A DNA stretch of 64,000 nt from positions 1,151,018-1,215,017 of the forward strand of contig NZ_LUKE01000001.1 in assembly GCF_001592735.1 (NCBI RefSeq), in the 5' to 3' direction. The notes under the pieces are model-generated. The model was not told where the DNA came from. It did not search any database and saw only the letters and a program-made list of their open reading frames with translations. Numbering within the stretch: position 1 is the first letter of the stretch; the number at the start of each line of letters is the position of its first letter. This document shows positions 16,467-26,825 of this stretch, one piece after another. The DNA is from Bdellovibrio bacteriovorus. Its GTDB lineage: Bacteria > Bdellovibrionota > Bdellovibrionia > Bdellovibrionales > Bdellovibrionaceae. The position numbers and the translations under genes are program-made.

Positions 16467-18962
16467 TCAGTGATGATGAACGGCTTGGCCCGTGTATTGG
16501 GCTTTGATACCAAATTGTGGCTCTTTTTGCAGCTTGAACAACTCTTTTGGATTTTTGATGTCCAAAGCATTGATCAATACTTGATCCACATGATCTACCA
16601 AGATCACTTTAAGATCTTTCATGACGTCCTTAGGGATGTCCTTCAAATCTTTTTCGTTCTCTTTAGGGCAGATGATGATTTTGATACCACCACGGTGAGC
16701 CGCTAAGATTTTCTCTTTTAAGCCACCGATAGCCATCACACGTCCACGAAGTGAAATCTCACCCGTCATCGCGACAGTCCGTTTCACTGGCACCTTCATG
16801 ATTGCCGAAACAATCGAAGTCGTCAGTGCGATACCTGCTGAAGGACCATCTTTAGGAACAGCACCTTCAGGCAAATGGATGTGAACATCGATATTAGAGA
16901 AATATTCTTTATCCAATCCAAACAATGGGCCACGCGATCTTACGTAACTCATCGCTGCCGAACATGATTCCTTCATAACGTCGCCAAGTTGACCTGTCAC
17001 CGTGAACTTACCTTTTCCAGGCACTACGCTCACTTCGACTGACAACAAGTCACCGCCCACTTCAGTCCACGCCATACCATTCGTCATACCGATTTCGTTT
17101 TCCGTTTCGATAATACCGAATTTGTATTTATGAGGGCCCAGCAACTCTACAAGTTTTTGCGGTGTCACCACAAAGCCTTGAGTTTTTGAAGCCGCGGCTG
17201 TCTTGCCCGTAGACTTCGTTGCTTTTTTCGAAGATTTTTTGTCTGTCTTCGTATCTGCTTTGAAGGTTTCTACAGCTTCGCCCATCACGATTTCTTTGGC
17301 TACTTTACGTGCTACGTTCGCAAATTGTCTTTCCAAATTACGGACGCCCGCCTCTCGGGTATAGTAACGAATCACATCGCGAATAGTTTCATCCTTGATC
17401 GTCACTTTATAATCTTTCAAGCCATGGTTTTCCAATTGCTTAGGCACTAAATAGTTCTTAGCGATATGGAATTTTTCCTGCTCAATATAACCTTCTAAAT
17501 TGATGATCTCCATACGATCCAACAATGGACGTGGAATGGTGTGCAACGAGTTCGCCGTTGCAATGAACATCACTTTAGAAAGATCGTACTCAAGCTCTAA
17601 ATAGTGATCTTGGAAGTTCGAGTTTTGCTCTGGATCCAAGACTTCAAGCATCGCAGCGGAAGGGTCACCACGGAAATCATTGGCCATTTTATCGATTTCA
17701 TCCAGAAGAACTAAAGGATTACCTTTATCCACTTTACGAAGAGCTTGCAGGATTTTACCTGGCATCGCACCGACGTATGTTTTTCTGTGACCACGAATCT
17801 CTGCTTCATCACGCACGCCACCTAAAGAGATGCGCGCAAACTGACGGTTCAAAGATTCTGCAATCGATCTTGCCAAAGACGTTTTACCAACTCCTGGAGG
17901 ACCCGCTAGGCACAAGATAGGGCCTTTCATGTCTTTAGAGATTGAAAGAACGGCCAAGTATTCAAGGATACGATCTTTGACTTTTTCTAAGCCCCAGTGG
18001 TCATTATCCAAAATGCGTTGAGCATTCTTCACGTCATGTTTTTCTTCAGAGTAATCAGCCCAAGGAAGTGAAAGAACCCAGTCGATGTAATTACGTACGA
18101 CAGTTGCTTCTGCCGACATAGGTGACATCATCTTAAGTTTTTTGATCTCTTTCATGACCTTGTCTTTGGCCTCTTGAGACATTTTTTTATTCTTAGTTTT
18201 GATCTCTAAGTCTTGCAATTCAGCTTGGTAGTCGTCTTTTTCACCAAGTTCTTTTTGAATCGCCTGCATTTGCTCATTGAGGTAGTATTCTTTTTGAGAA
18301 CGCTCCATTTGTTTTTTCACGCGAGTACGGATCTTCTTTTCGACCTCTAGGATCTCAATTTCGCCCGTCATCAAGTTCAACAAATGTTCCAACCGCTTAG
18401 AAGCATCGATGATCTCTAAAACATTTTGTTTGTCTTCAAGTTTCAAATTCAATTGCGCAACGATAATATCGGCAAGTTCACCGGGATTTTCGATCGTCGA
18501 CACCCGCATCAAAATCTCTGGTGGAATGCGTTTATTAAGCTTCACATATGTTTCAAAGGTGCTCTTAACCGAACGAACCAACGCTTGGGCTTCCACGATA
18601 TTTGTGTTGTCTTCGTCTAGGTTTTCCACCGCGACCATAAAGAAGTTTTCGTTGTTCACGAAATTCTTAATCTTTACGCGACGTTTACCTTCAACCAAAA
18701 CTTTTACAGTTCCATCTGGAAGTCTTAAAAGTTGGATGATGGTTCCGACAGTTCCGATGGCAAAAATATCTTTTGGCTCGGGGTTGTTGGTTTTCGCATC
18801 TTTTTGCGCAGCCAACACGATGTCAGTTTGTTTGCTCATAGCCTCTTCAAGAGCGTTGATGCTCTTTTCGCGACCTACAAACAACGGCATCATCATGTGT
18901 GGAAAAATGATGAGATCTCTTAGGGGCAAAAGTGGTAGTTGTGTAACTTTTCCCTCGCTCAT
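16467..18962 (-). CDS. lon: ATP-dependent Lon protease
   Basis: Cytosolic AAA+ serine protease that degrades misfolded and regulatory proteins. The N-terminal LON domain ([15 protein letters not shown]), Walker [10 protein letters not shown] (354-362), Walker B LVLLDEID and the protease domain with the Ser-Lys dyad (S708 in PKDGPSAG, K751 in [10 protein letters not shown]) are all intact. ATG 18962 is chosen over 19010 because GGGAGGGAGAGG lies just upstream and the LON domain begins there. Odd points are a Lys/Ser/Thr-rich insert (about 569-595) between the ATPase and protease domains and a C-terminal His triplet. It is transcribed divergently from the histidine kinase gene. Confidence 0.97.
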   Translation of the reverse strand: MSEGKVTQLPLLPLRDLIIFPHMMMPLFVGREKSINALEEAMSKQTDIVLAAQKDAKTNNPEPKDIFAIGTVGTIIQLLRLPDGTVKVLVEGKRRVKIKNFVNNENFFMVAVENLDEDNTNIVEAQALVRSVKSTFETYVKLNKRIPPEILMRVSTIENPGELADIIVAQLNLKLEDKQNVLEIIDASKRLEHLLNLMTGEIEILEVEKKIRTRVKKQMERSQKEYYLNEQMQAIQKELGEKDDYQAELQDLEIKTKNKKMSQEAKDKVMKEIKKLKMMSPMSAEATVVRNYIDWVLSLPWADYSEEKHDVKNAQRILDNDHWGLEKVKDRILEYLAVLSISKDMKGPILCLAGPPGVGKTSLARSIAESLNRQFARISLGGVRDEAEIRGHRKTYVGAMPGKILQALRKVDKGNPLVLLDEIDKMANDFRGDPSAAMLEVLDPEQNSNFQDHYLELEYDLSKVMFIATANSLHTIPRPLLDRMEIINLEGYIEQEKFHIAKNYLVPKQLENHGLKDYKVTIKDETIRDVIRYYTREAGVRNLERQFANVARKVAKEIVMGEAVETFKADTKTDKKSSKKATKSTGKTAAASKTQGFVVTPQKLVELLGPHKYKFGIIETENEIGMTNGMAWTEVGGDLLSVEVSVVPGKGKFTVTGQLGDVMKESCSAAMSYVRSRGPLFGLDKEYFSNIDVHIHLPEGAVPKDGPSAGIALTTSIVSAIMKVPVKRTVAMTGEISLRGRVMAIGGLKEKILAAHRGGIKIIICPKENEKDLKDIPKDVMKDLKVILVDHVDQVLINALDIKNPKELFKLQKEPQFGIKAQYTGQAVHHH

Positions 18963-19253
18963 ATCCTCTCCCTCCCTGTGGGTTATCGAGCCCTTGCATC
19001 CATTAGACACAAGCGGTTTAAAGTCGGTTAAATTCCTTCTAACCTTTTAAAAACCTAGCTCTAGTCTAACTATGTGAACGATTACTGGGAAGTAAATATA
19101 TACAGAAAAAAAACAGTTCTGGCCCCCGACAGGGACGCTTTTATGCCCAAAAAGAATGCATTATAATAACCGCTAATATTAGCCCAAAAATAGGCTGATC
19201 CAAGGAGACTTCGAGTTTCTTTCCTAATTGTAATTGCACACAGGGAGATTTTC
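18963..19253. other. Divergent intergenic region between lon and a histidine kinase gene
   Basis: AT-rich, with no convincing open reading frame. It must hold the promoters for lon (-) and the kinase operon (+). A TATAAT at about 19162 is the best -10 candidate on the plus strand, but no good -35 accompanies it. I could not recognise a heat-shock promoter for lon by eye. Confidence 0.4.
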
Positions 19254-19286
19254 ATGCCCTTTCACAGGCTTTTGATCGATAAATAA
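19254..19286 (+). CDS. Possible 10-residue leader peptide before the histidine kinase
   Basis: ATG with AGGGAG six bases upstream opens the minicistron MPFHRLLIDK, ending at TAA four bases before the GTG start of the kinase gene. The kinase GTG itself has no Shine-Dalgarno sequence. The arrangement suggests translational coupling through a short upstream frame. Confidence 0.4.
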   Translation: MPFHRLLIDK

Positions 19287-19290
19287 TACG

Positions 19291-20820
19291 GTGAAACAGT
19301 CAGAATCTAGAAGTTGGTTAAAACGAAATTCCCTCTCGTTAAAGCTCCTCATTGCCACTTGGGCTGTGAGTTCCTTTGCCACGCTTATTTTCACCGTTAT
19401 TCAGCTGGCTATGGATTACCAGCGCGATTTCGATAAACTTCAGAACAATTATACGATCATTAAGAACTCGTACCTGGATTCCATGGCCGAGCACTTGTGG
19501 TCTTATGACACCAGACTGCTAGAAATTCAGCTGGACGGTTTAAGCCGGCTCCAGGGCGTCAGTCACTTGCGTCTAGTTGCCGACAACAACGTGATTTATG
19601 AATTTGGTCAGTCCAAACCCCAAGAACAGAGCTCACAGCGCTTTGACATCTATCACAAAAACACGGACGAGATTTTGGGGTCCTTAGATGTTGAACTAGA
19701 CGTGGCGAGCCTCCGTAACAAGTATCTTCAAGAAGCCGTTTGGATTTTTGTGCGCCAAGCCGCCAAAACCATGATTGTAGTTTTGTGTTTATACTTCGTC
19801 TTTAATCAAATTCTTGTTGTGCATATTCAACATATTGCCAACTACTTACGAAAAAATCCTCGCAAAGAAAATAAGGACCTGATTTTAAATCGCCCTAGCC
19901 ATGAAGGCGAAGACGAATTGGATGTCTTAGTTGAGTCGATCAATTTATTCCGCCGCGATCTTTTAACGGCTAACACCAAGCTGGAGACACTCAATCAAGC
20001 CCTTGAGCACAAGGTGCAAGAACGGACTCACCAACTTTCCACCAAAAACGAAAGCTTGGAAAAAGCCATGCTGCAAATTAAACGCATGCAAGCCACATTG
20101 GTAGCTCAAGAGCGAATGGCCTCTTTAGGAAGCCTTACCGCAAGTGTCGCGCATGAAATCCGCAATCCGTTAAACTTTGTTCTTAATTTCAGCGAATTGC
20201 TGACTGATTCAGAAGATATAGAAGAAGTGAAGGAAATCAGCCGTGTTGTCTTAAAACACAGTCAGCGCATTGATCAAATTGTTCGATCCATGCAGATCCT
20301 TTCAGGGTATGAAAGTGATGTGATTGAAGTCCTAGATGTAAATGAGCTTCTTAAAAAAGCCTATCACGAAACAATTGCAGCGCGATCCTTAGGATCTTCT
20401 TATGTCCCACCAAAGGTCAGCTATCGTCTTGAAAAATCAGCTATGGCTCCTGTTTATGCGACCTCTTTAACTCGGGCATTGTCGAACATTATCGACAATG
20501 CCATTTATGCTTTAGAGAAAAAGGATCTGGTAAATAGAGGCTTTGAGCCAGAACTTGTCCTGTCAACGGTCGTTCGGGCTGACTCGGTGGATATTGTTAT
20601 TCGTGATAACGGCCTTGGTATCCCGCGGGTTTTAGGCGAAAAGATTTTTGATCCATTCCTGACAACAAAATCCGCCGGCGAGGGTGCGGGTCTAGGTCTA
20701 ACTGTTGCATTTAATATTGCTCAGAAACACGGGGGCACTTTAAAATATACTAGTGAGTTTGGGCAGTGGTCCGAGTTTGTGGTATCTCTTCCGCTGTCTC
20801 ACGAAAGACCAAATACATGA
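19291..20820 (+). CDS. Membrane sensor histidine kinase
   Basis: 509 residues. Membrane helices at about 16-36 and 148-168 frame a periplasmic sensor of about 110 residues; a coiled coil (about 215-280) links to HisKA with phospho-acceptor H288 in [10 protein letters not shown]. The ATPase domain has the N box ([10 protein letters not shown]), G1 (IRDNGLGIP) and G2 (GEGAGLGL). It should phosphorylate the single-domain response regulator encoded next, whose ATG overlaps this stop (ATGA). The start is GTG without a Shine-Dalgarno sequence, probably coupled to a leader peptide. What it senses cannot be read from sequence. Confidence 0.93.
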   Translation: MKQSESRSWLKRNSLSLKLLIATWAVSSFATLIFTVIQLAMDYQRDFDKLQNNYTIIKNSYLDSMAEHLWSYDTRLLEIQLDGLSRLQGVSHLRLVADNNVIYEFGQSKPQEQSSQRFDIYHKNTDEILGSLDVELDVASLRNKYLQEAVWIFVRQAAKTMIVVLCLYFVFNQILVVHIQHIANYLRKNPRKENKDLILNRPSHEGEDELDVLVESINLFRRDLLTANTKLETLNQALEHKVQERTHQLSTKNESLEKAMLQIKRMQATLVAQERMASLGSLTASVAHEIRNPLNFVLNFSELLTDSEDIEEVKEISRVVLKHSQRIDQIVRSMQILSGYESDVIEVLDVNELLKKAYHETIAARSLGSSYVPPKVSYRLEKSAMAPVYATSLTRALSNIIDNAIYALEKKDLVNRGFEPELVLSTVVRADSVDIVIRDNGLGIPRVLGEKIFDPFLTTKSAGEGAGLGLTVAFNIAQKHGGTLKYTSEFGQWSEFVVSLPLSHERPNT

Positions 20821-21206
20821 TTCATATAGTGATCGTAGATGATGAGGCCGACACTCATCTTCTTTATAAATTGAAATTCAAGAAGCTGTTTGCCCAATTG
20901 GGTGAGCTGAATCTTGTTTCATTTTTAAATGCGCGCGATTGCCTGACTTACCTCGATAAATCCGAGCATCCCACCGTGGATATCATTCTTTCAGATATCA
21001 ACATGCCTGAAATGGATGGCTTTGAGTTACTAAAACGCGTCCGCTCCGGCCACCCCGATATCCCGGTCTACATGGTCAGCGCCTATGAATCGCCGGAATA
21101 TCGCACCAAAGCCGACACCCTCGGCGCTTTACGTTTTTTAAGTAAGCCTGTGGATTTTCATCTTTTAGGGGACTTGCTCGCTAAAGATCTTCAAATCGCC
21201 GGGTAA
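20817..21206 (+). CDS. Single-domain response regulator (CheY-like)
   Basis: A 129-residue receiver domain with the acidic pair VDDEAD, the phosphorylation site D60 in LSDINMPEMDG, a Ser/Ala switch position (YMVSAYE) and Lys in LSKPVDF. It has no output domain, so it acts by binding another protein. An in-frame start lies 51 bases upstream, but ATG 20817 overlaps the kinase stop and begins the first receiver strand (IHIVIVDDE). It is the cognate partner of the upstream kinase by position. Confidence 0.92.
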   Translation: MIHIVIVDDEADTHLLYKLKFKKLFAQLGELNLVSFLNARDCLTYLDKSEHPTVDIILSDINMPEMDGFELLKRVRSGHPDIPVYMVSAYESPEYRTKADTLGALRFLSKPVDFHLLGDLLAKDLQIAG

Positions 21207-21329
21207 AGACTTTGCAATAGCGGCCCTTTGGTCTCTGCCAACACTTATCTGTGCCAACGCCTCAATTGAAAATATAAATGCAATCAATAGTGCGCAAGTT
21301 AGAAGTCCTGCAAAGATTTTCTCGTCCAT
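21165..21329 (-). CDS. Possible 54-residue membrane peptide
   Basis: A short reading frame, MDEKIFAGLLTCALLIAFIFS continuing to a polar tail, reads like a single-pass membrane or exported peptide. It overlaps the 3' end of the response regulator by 42 bases on the opposite strand. The upstream Shine-Dalgarno match (GGGTG) is poor. It is listed because the hydrophobic segment is convincing, but it may be chance. Confidence 0.25.
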   Translation of the reverse strand: MDEKIFAGLLTCALLIAFIFSIEALAQISVGRDQRAAIAKSLPGDLKIFSEQVP

Positions 21330-21511
21330 GGAACACCCGCTTGATGTTACCTAAGATAAGAAAAATTCAGTCATCTTTGCAGCGGAATTTCTAGAGTCTG
21401 TAATCTTGCAGGTTTCATGTTTCAGGTCTAACCTTTAAACAGTCCTATAAATTGTGCAATTTATGGAGTGAAACCTAGGACGAGAGCTAATAAAGCAGTA
21501 AGTTGCTGCTT

Positions 21512-22429
21512 ATGAAGCTCTTCCTGCCAATTTTTTTCTTCTTTTCTTCGTCATCTTTTGCCGCCGTTTACGGAACTGACACTCGCCAATTTACTCGCAA
21601 CCGTTCGATTGCTATCATGATCTCAAATACGGCCATTGAGGCCTCAAAACAAGTTACGAACTTGGTAAATCTTAATACGGACACCATTCAGAATAACCAG
21701 TACATGTGTTCAAGTGAGCGCTTTGCCAATACTCAAAGTTTCTTCGTGTCCTGCACAGGTTTTTTAATTGCGCCCGATCTGCTGATGACTGCTGGACATT
21801 GTGCCATTAACTTCGGTGAGGAAAGAAATGTCGCTAATCCTTATTGCACAGACTTTTCTTGGTATTTTGATTTTGAAGCGGATTCTAGCGGTCGCGTGAT
21901 CACTAAAAATATCCCGGCTGAAAATATCTATGCCTGCGACAAGATCATCCACACCGCTCACAAGAGCGAACCTATTAACGATCACGTGATCAGATTTGAT
22001 GACGACTTTGCTATTATTAAATTAAAAAAGGCCGTTACCAACCGAAAGCCTTTAAGTCTGACCTCGGCACGCCCTTCACCGGGCCAAACTATTTCCATGG
22101 TGGGTCATCCTTTGGGAGGCCCGAAAATAAGCACTAAAGGCACGATCCTTTCTAATGAAGCCGCTTATGATCGCGCCGCAATCACCGGCTTTGAAGGCAA
22201 CTCCGGTTCTCCGGTGTTTAACGATAAGGGTGAAGTGTTCGGTATTTTGGTTCGCGGATATCCGGCAGGCTTAGTGGATAATCCAAATGACAAGCAATGC
22301 CGGATTACGAATCACTGTACGGCTGATGGGAAGAGCTGCAAGGTTTCTGATCCCGACCAAATTTCCGGGGATCACATCATGCCCTTGGGATTAATTCCCG
22401 AACTTAAAGAGATGGGATTAGTTAAATAG
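21512..22429 (+). CDS. Exported trypsin-like serine protease
   Basis: About 305 residues, with a Phe/Ser-rich signal peptide (KLFLPIFFFFSSSSFAA). The S1 triad is visible: H96 in TAGHCA, Asp in DDDFAIIKL and S231 in GNSGSPVF. There is a Cys-rich region near the C-terminus (CRITNHCTADGKSCK). It is probably periplasmic or secreted and, in a predator, could digest prey protein, which is inference. The reading frame can also start at TTG 21503, but ATG 21512 gives a normal signal peptide. It ends in front of a strong terminator shared with clpX. Confidence 0.88.
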   Translation: MKLFLPIFFFFSSSSFAAVYGTDTRQFTRNRSIAIMISNTAIEASKQVTNLVNLNTDTIQNNQYMCSSERFANTQSFFVSCTGFLIAPDLLMTAGHCAINFGEERNVANPYCTDFSWYFDFEADSSGRVITKNIPAENIYACDKIIHTAHKSEPINDHVIRFDDDFAIIKLKKAVTNRKPLSLTSARPSPGQTISMVGHPLGGPKISTKGTILSNEAAYDRAAITGFEGNSGSPVFNDKGEVFGILVRGYPAGLVDNPNDKQCRITNHCTADGKSCKVSDPDQISGDHIMPLGLIPELKEMGLVK

Positions 22430-22433
22430 ATCC

Positions 22434-22468
22434 AAATAAAAAAGCCCGGTTTCCCGGGCTTTTTATTT
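22434..22468. terminator. Bidirectional terminator between the protease gene and clpX
   Basis: AAAAAAGCCCGG-TTT-CCGGGCTTTTT type hairpin with A/T runs on both sides, placed between two convergent stop codons. Confidence 0.85.
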
Positions 22469-22471
22469 CCA

Positions 22472-23767
22472 CTAAGCGGAAGATTTCTTTTTTGCTTCTT
22501 CTTCTTCGGCCTTAATCTCTTCTTCTGTTTTATAAACTAAAAGAGGCTGGCCACCATCGTTGATCACGTTTTCGTCGATCACGACTTCTTTTACGTTCGC
22601 TTTAGATGGAATGTCGTACATGATATCAAGCATCGCCGTTTCAAGAACACCACGCAGACCGCGAGCTCCTGTTTTACGCTTCAATGCCATTTGCGCCACT
22701 GCACGCAAAGCTTTATCTGTGAATTTCAATTCAACACCTTCAAAACCAAACAAGCGTTGATATTGCTTAGTGATCGCATTTTTAGGGCGAACTAAGATAT
22801 CCATCAAAGCTTCTTCGTCTAATTGACCAAGAACCGCGATCGCCGGAAGACGACCGATGAACTCTGGGATCAAACCGAACTTAGACAAATCGTCCGGCTC
22901 AACCTTGGCAAGCAAGTTTGAACTCTTCTCAATTTCTTGAGAAGTGCGAATGTCGGCCGCGATACCCATAGTTTTGTTCGATGTACGGTTGTCGATGATT
23001 TTATCCAAACCAACAAACGCACCGCCCACGATGAACAAGATATTCGTAGTGTCAACTTGGATGAATTCCTGTTGAGGATGTTTACGACCCCCTTTTGGCG
23101 GCAAGTTCGCTACAGTTCCTTCAAGGATTTTCAGAAGTGCTTGCTGAACACCTTCACCCGATACGTCACGAGTGATCGACGGATTTTCAGACTTACGAGA
23201 AATCTTATCGATCTCATCCACATAGATAACGCCGCGTTGGGCTTTTTCTACGTCATAGTCAGCAGCTTGAAGAAGGTTAAGAACGACGTTCTCGACGTCT
23301 TCACCGACGTAACCAGCCTCTGTCAATGTTGTCGCATCTGCCATGGCAAATGGAACGTTTAAAATTTTAGCAATAGTTTGCGCAAGCAACGTCTTACCGG
23401 ATCCTGTGGGACCGATTAACAAGATGTTGGATTTTTGCATCTCAACGTCGTTGGTCTTTTTACCTTGGGTCATTGCATTCACACGTTTGTAGTGATTGTG
23501 AACCGCAACAGCCAAAGTTTTCTTAGCTTGAATTTGACCAATAACGTAGTCATCAAGGTAAGTTTTAATATCAGCTGGCTTTGGAACTTTGAACGTGCCT
23601 TTTACAGCCGTCTCTCTGTCCTTTTCCTCGTCGATGATATCGTTACAAAGATCGATACATTCGTCGCAGATATACACGCCCGGACCCGCGATTAATTTTT
23701 TAACTTCTTTTTGGCCTTTGCCACAGAAGCTGCATCTCAATGTGCCGTTAGTATCTTTAGTCGTCAT
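22472..23767 (-). CDS. clpX: ClpX, ATPase subunit of ClpXP
   Basis: AAA+ unfoldase that feeds tagged substrates to ClpP. It has the N-terminal zinc finger (CSFCGKGQ ... CDECIDLC), Walker A GPTGSGKT, the pore segment GYVGED, Walker [10 protein letters not shown], the arginine finger region PEFIGRLP and sensor-2 GARGLRG. At 431 residues it has the usual length. It starts 6 bases after clpP, the common clpP-clpX order. The C-terminus is a charged Glu/Lys tail. Confidence 0.98.
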   Translation of the reverse strand: MTTKDTNGTLRCSFCGKGQKEVKKLIAGPGVYICDECIDLCNDIIDEEKDRETAVKGTFKVPKPADIKTYLDDYVIGQIQAKKTLAVAVHNHYKRVNAMTQGKKTNDVEMQKSNILLIGPTGSGKTLLAQTIAKILNVPFAMADATTLTEAGYVGEDVENVVLNLLQAADYDVEKAQRGVIYVDEIDKISRKSENPSITRDVSGEGVQQALLKILEGTVANLPPKGGRKHPQQEFIQVDTTNILFIVGGAFVGLDKIIDNRTSNKTMGIAADIRTSQEIEKSSNLLAKVEPDDLSKFGLIPEFIGRLPAIAVLGQLDEEALMDILVRPKNAITKQYQRLFGFEGVELKFTDKALRAVAQMALKRKTGARGLRGVLETAMLDIMYDIPSKANVKEVVIDENVINDGGQPLLVYKTEEEIKAEEEEAKKKSSA

Positions 23768-23773
23768 CTGGGG

Positions 23774-24415
23774 TTACCCTTTTTTCAATTTGCGAGATTC
23801 TACCACGTGATCAATCAAACCGAACTCTTTGGCTTGCATCGCATCCATAAAGTTATCGCGCTCCATTTGATCTCTCAAGAACTCATAACCTTTACCGGTG
23901 TGCGTTTCGTAAATACGAGTTAGCTTTTCTTTTGTCTTAATCAATTCACGGGCATGAATTTCGATGTCAGTGACCTGACCAGATAAGCCCCCACCCGCAA
24001 GAAGTGGTTGATGGATCATGATGCGCGTGTTCGGAAGACTGTAACGCATGCCTTTGGTGCCCGCTGTCAATAACAACGAACCCATACTGGCAGCCATACC
24101 CATACAGTATGTTGCCACGTCACATTTAACGAATTGCATAATGTCATAAATCGCCAGGCCCGCAGACACACTGCCCCCCGGAGAATTGATGTACAAATGA
24201 ATCGGTTTTTCTGGATTATCAACTTCCAAGAAAAGGAACTGAGCAATGATGGCATTCGCGACTTCGTCGGTTACCTGCGTACCCAGGATAACAATACGAT
24301 CCTTAAGTAAGCGGGAGTAAATGTCATATGATCTTTCACCTTTGGAGGTTTGTTCGACGACGTATGGAATGAGTGCCACTGCTGTCTCCTGTGGTTGTAC
24401 TGATTGAAGTGTCAT
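23774..24415 (-). CDS. clpP: ClpP, proteolytic subunit
   Basis: Tetradecameric serine protease. The triad is S110 (GMAASMGS), H135 (MIHQPL) and D182 (in FLRDQMERD). At 213 residues it includes a short propeptide-like N-terminus. It is the first gene of clpP-clpX. The trigger factor gene, often directly upstream of clpP, is here about 7 kb away on the other strand. Confidence 0.98.
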   Translation of the reverse strand: MTLQSVQPQETAVALIPYVVEQTSKGERSYDIYSRLLKDRIVILGTQVTDEVANAIIAQFLFLEVDNPEKPIHLYINSPGGSVSAGLAIYDIMQFVKCDVATYCMGMAASMGSLLLTAGTKGMRYSLPNTRIMIHQPLLAGGGLSGQVTDIEIHARELIKTKEKLTRIYETHTGKGYEFLRDQMERDNFMDAMQAKEFGLIDHVVESRKLKKG

Positions 24416-24531
24416 TCTTTGCTACCTATCGGAATCCTTACGCAGGACTTTATCAAAAACCCTTGGTCCCGCCCATTGCTTGTGCTAGACATATGAGCAT
24501 TGACAAAACTGAATCATTTTAAGGGGTTCCA

Positions 24532-26049
24532 ATGGCTTTCAACTTATTAAATAAAGATATCGATACACTTACATGCCCGGCTTTGGTCGTGTTTTCTAAA
24601 GCGGCGGGGACCAGTTCTGCAAAAGACAAAAAACCAGCTCTCGCAAAAGTGACTCATTCTGAGTTAAACAAAACCTTAGTCGCAACTTTAGAAGAAAAAA
24701 CCATCACGGGTCGCCACCAAGAATCCATCATCTTCCGTGAAATGAACTTCAAGGGTTTCCGCCACGTCATCGTGATCGGTCTAGGTAAAGAAGCTGACAT
24801 CACTCATGAAACAATTCGCCAATCCATGGCTACGGCTTATGAAGCCGTTAAATCTTTGAATATCAAAGAAGCGGCGATCCACTTTGACGGCATCACGACG
24901 GCAAAACGTGATCAAGCAAGCTTCTTACAAGCTTCGGTCGAAGGCTTGATCATGACTTCATACGTATTTAACGAATTGATGTCCGCGAAAAAAGAAGACA
25001 AAGAAATCACTATCCACGTCGTAGCAAAATCAACAGACAAAGCCGCCAAAGACGCTTTCAACGAAGGCGTGATCTTAGCTTCGACGGTGAACTTCTCTCG
25101 TCGTTTGGGTGACATGCCAGGTAACTTGATGACACCAACGATCCTTGCTAATTCAGCGGCCGAAGGAGCCAAAGGTGTTGCGAACTTGAAAGTGACTATC
25201 TGGGATAAAGCACGCATCAAAAAAGAAAAAATGGGTGGCTTGCTAGGCGTGTCTATGGGTTCTGATCAAGAACCCAGATTCATCATCATGGAATACAAAG
25301 GGGCTGCGGCTTCTAAAAAACCCGTGTGCTTCGTTGGCAAAGGCTTAACATTCGATTGTGGTGGTATCAGCATTAAGCCGTCTGCGGGTATGGAAGAAAT
25401 GAAATACGATATGTGCGGTGGCGCTAACGTGATCGGCACTTTGCTCGCCATTGCTAAGTTGAAACTTAAAATCAACGCTGTTGGTTTGGTCGCTTCCACT
25501 GAAAACTTGGTCAACGGTTCAGCCACTAAACCAGGTGACGTGCACACAGCTCGTAACGGTAAAACTTTTGAAATCAATAACACCGATGCCGAAGGTCGCT
25601 TGATCTTGGCAGATGCTCTGTCTTACGCGACGGAACTTGAGCCACAAATGATCGTCGATGCGGCGACTTTGACGGGCGCAATGGTGGTGGCGCTAGGTAA
25701 CACTCATACAGGTTACTTCACTCGCAACGCGGGTCTTAAAACTAAGATCGAAAAAGCGGCTGGCGAGTCTGGGGAATGGGTATGGAACATGCCTTTAACT
25801 GACTTCCACGTCAAAGACATGAAAGGCACTTATGCAGATCTTTCAAATATGTCTTCAAGCAAGGGGGCGGGCGCTGCCACGGCAGCGGCGTTCCTAGAAC
25901 AATTTGTGGGCGAAGGTATTCCTTGGGCGCACTTTGATATCGCAGGAACTGGTTGGGCGGTCGGAAATCGCTTGCCATACTGCCCTAAAAAAGGGGCTTC
26001 AGGCGTGATGATCAGAACATTTGTGGAAATTGCTAAGCTTCATGCTTAA
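24532..26049 (+). CDS. pepA: Leucyl aminopeptidase, M17 family
   Basis: Cytosolic zinc/manganese aminopeptidase that trims N-terminal residues from peptides, useful after ClpXP and Lon action or for digesting prey peptides. The M17 signature NNTDAEGRL and the metal-binding segments GLTFDCGGISIKP and MKYDMCGGANV are intact; the N-terminal macro-like domain precedes them. At 505 residues it has family length. The start has AAGGGG upstream. A terminator follows. Confidence 0.96.
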   Translation: MAFNLLNKDIDTLTCPALVVFSKAAGTSSAKDKKPALAKVTHSELNKTLVATLEEKTITGRHQESIIFREMNFKGFRHVIVIGLGKEADITHETIRQSMATAYEAVKSLNIKEAAIHFDGITTAKRDQASFLQASVEGLIMTSYVFNELMSAKKEDKEITIHVVAKSTDKAAKDAFNEGVILASTVNFSRRLGDMPGNLMTPTILANSAAEGAKGVANLKVTIWDKARIKKEKMGGLLGVSMGSDQEPRFIIMEYKGAAASKKPVCFVGKGLTFDCGGISIKPSAGMEEMKYDMCGGANVIGTLLAIAKLKLKINAVGLVASTENLVNGSATKPGDVHTARNGKTFEINNTDAEGRLILADALSYATELEPQMIVDAATLTGAMVVALGNTHTGYFTRNAGLKTKIEKAAGESGEWVWNMPLTDFHVKDMKGTYADLSNMSSSKGAGAATAAAFLEQFVGEGIPWAHFDIAGTGWAVGNRLPYCPKKGASGVMIRTFVEIAKLHA

Positions 26050-26066
26050 AAGTTTTCAACATTTCG

Positions 26067-26103
26067 AAATAAAAAGGGGCATCATGTGCCCCTTTTTTAT
26101 TTC
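26067..26103. terminator. Bidirectional terminator after pepA
   Basis: AAATAAAAAGGGGCA and its complement enclose a 3-base loop, with T runs on both strands, between the convergent pepA and the exported-protein gene. It overlaps the last codons of the latter. Confidence 0.85.
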
Positions 26104-26732
26104 CAGCTAAGAACGACCGGATGACCTAGGTATTTTGCGACTTCATCGCTTTCAATGACTAAAGCTTCAGAGCTTTGTTCGTTCACTAATTTCACTGATT
26201 TTAAAAGCCAAAGACGAGGCCACGCTTCTGGCAAATTCGCAAAACGAATTGTCACGCCTGAACCTTGATTGAATTGAAACTCTCCGTCCCCCGGACGCTC
26301 CCCCAAAATTTTTGCCACTGGAACAAAAAGAGGATTGATCGAAGCTAGGTCGCTGGAATGTTCGCAACGTCCCTCAACTTCCATTTGGGGTTTATCTCCG
26401 CCGACCGACACGCCTTCAGCTTCAAAGGTGATCGAGACTTTTCCGAAAGCCTGGCAGGCTGGCTTTTTTTGACCCGTTTCATCGACAAATACAAAGTGTC
26501 CGAAACTGAATCTAGCCCCGTCTGCATCTTTTTTAACTACCAGACCGGTCATCATTCTTTGTCTCACGGCTTCTTGCAGGCGTTCGCCTTTAAGATGCGA
26601 AAAATCGAAAACGTTTTTCACCGCGGCTGGATCACGATCAATAAAATATTCATCGGTATTGGCGCGCAAAACAGAAAAGCCCATCACAAAACACAATGTG
26701 AAGAAAGCAAACACGCTAAAGTATTTTTTCAT
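26097..26732 (-). CDS. Exported protein of unknown function
   Basis: 211 residues with a signal peptide (KKYFSVFAFFTLCFVMGF), likely cleaved near LRAN. The mature part alternates beta strands and contains two cysteines (KPACQAFG and GRCEHS) that could pair in the periplasm. I recognise no family. It follows gshA after 93 bases on the same strand. A long reading frame on the opposite strand (26358-27020) is judged to be a shadow. Confidence 0.75.
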   Translation of the reverse strand: MKKYFSVFAFFTLCFVMGFSVLRANTDEYFIDRDPAAVKNVFDFSHLKGERLQEAVRQRMMTGLVVKKDADGARFSFGHFVFVDETGQKKPACQAFGKVSITFEAEGVSVGGDKPQMEVEGRCEHSSDLASINPLFVPVAKILGERPGDGEFQFNQGSGVTIRFANLPEAWPRLWLLKSVKLVNEQSSEALVIESDEVAKYLGHPVVLSWK

Positions 26733-26825
26733 AGTCCCTCTTGTTTCTTAAGAATACATGAGGTCTGGGATTTGTGCTTTTTTTCCCTGAAGGCCCAAGG
26801 CGAAACCTGGACCTTCATCGAGACT

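Noticed and set aside
18409-19050. 213-codon plus-strand frame opposite lon
   Set aside because: Lies wholly over a certain gene, has no ribosome site and has a composition typical of an antisense shadow.
22937-23362. 141-codon frame opposite clpX
   Set aside because: Antisense of a conserved gene; no supporting signals.
24465-24490. Sigma-54-like TTGG ... TTGC in front of pepA
   Set aside because: The GG-to-GC spacing is eleven rather than ten bases and the -24 element is poor.
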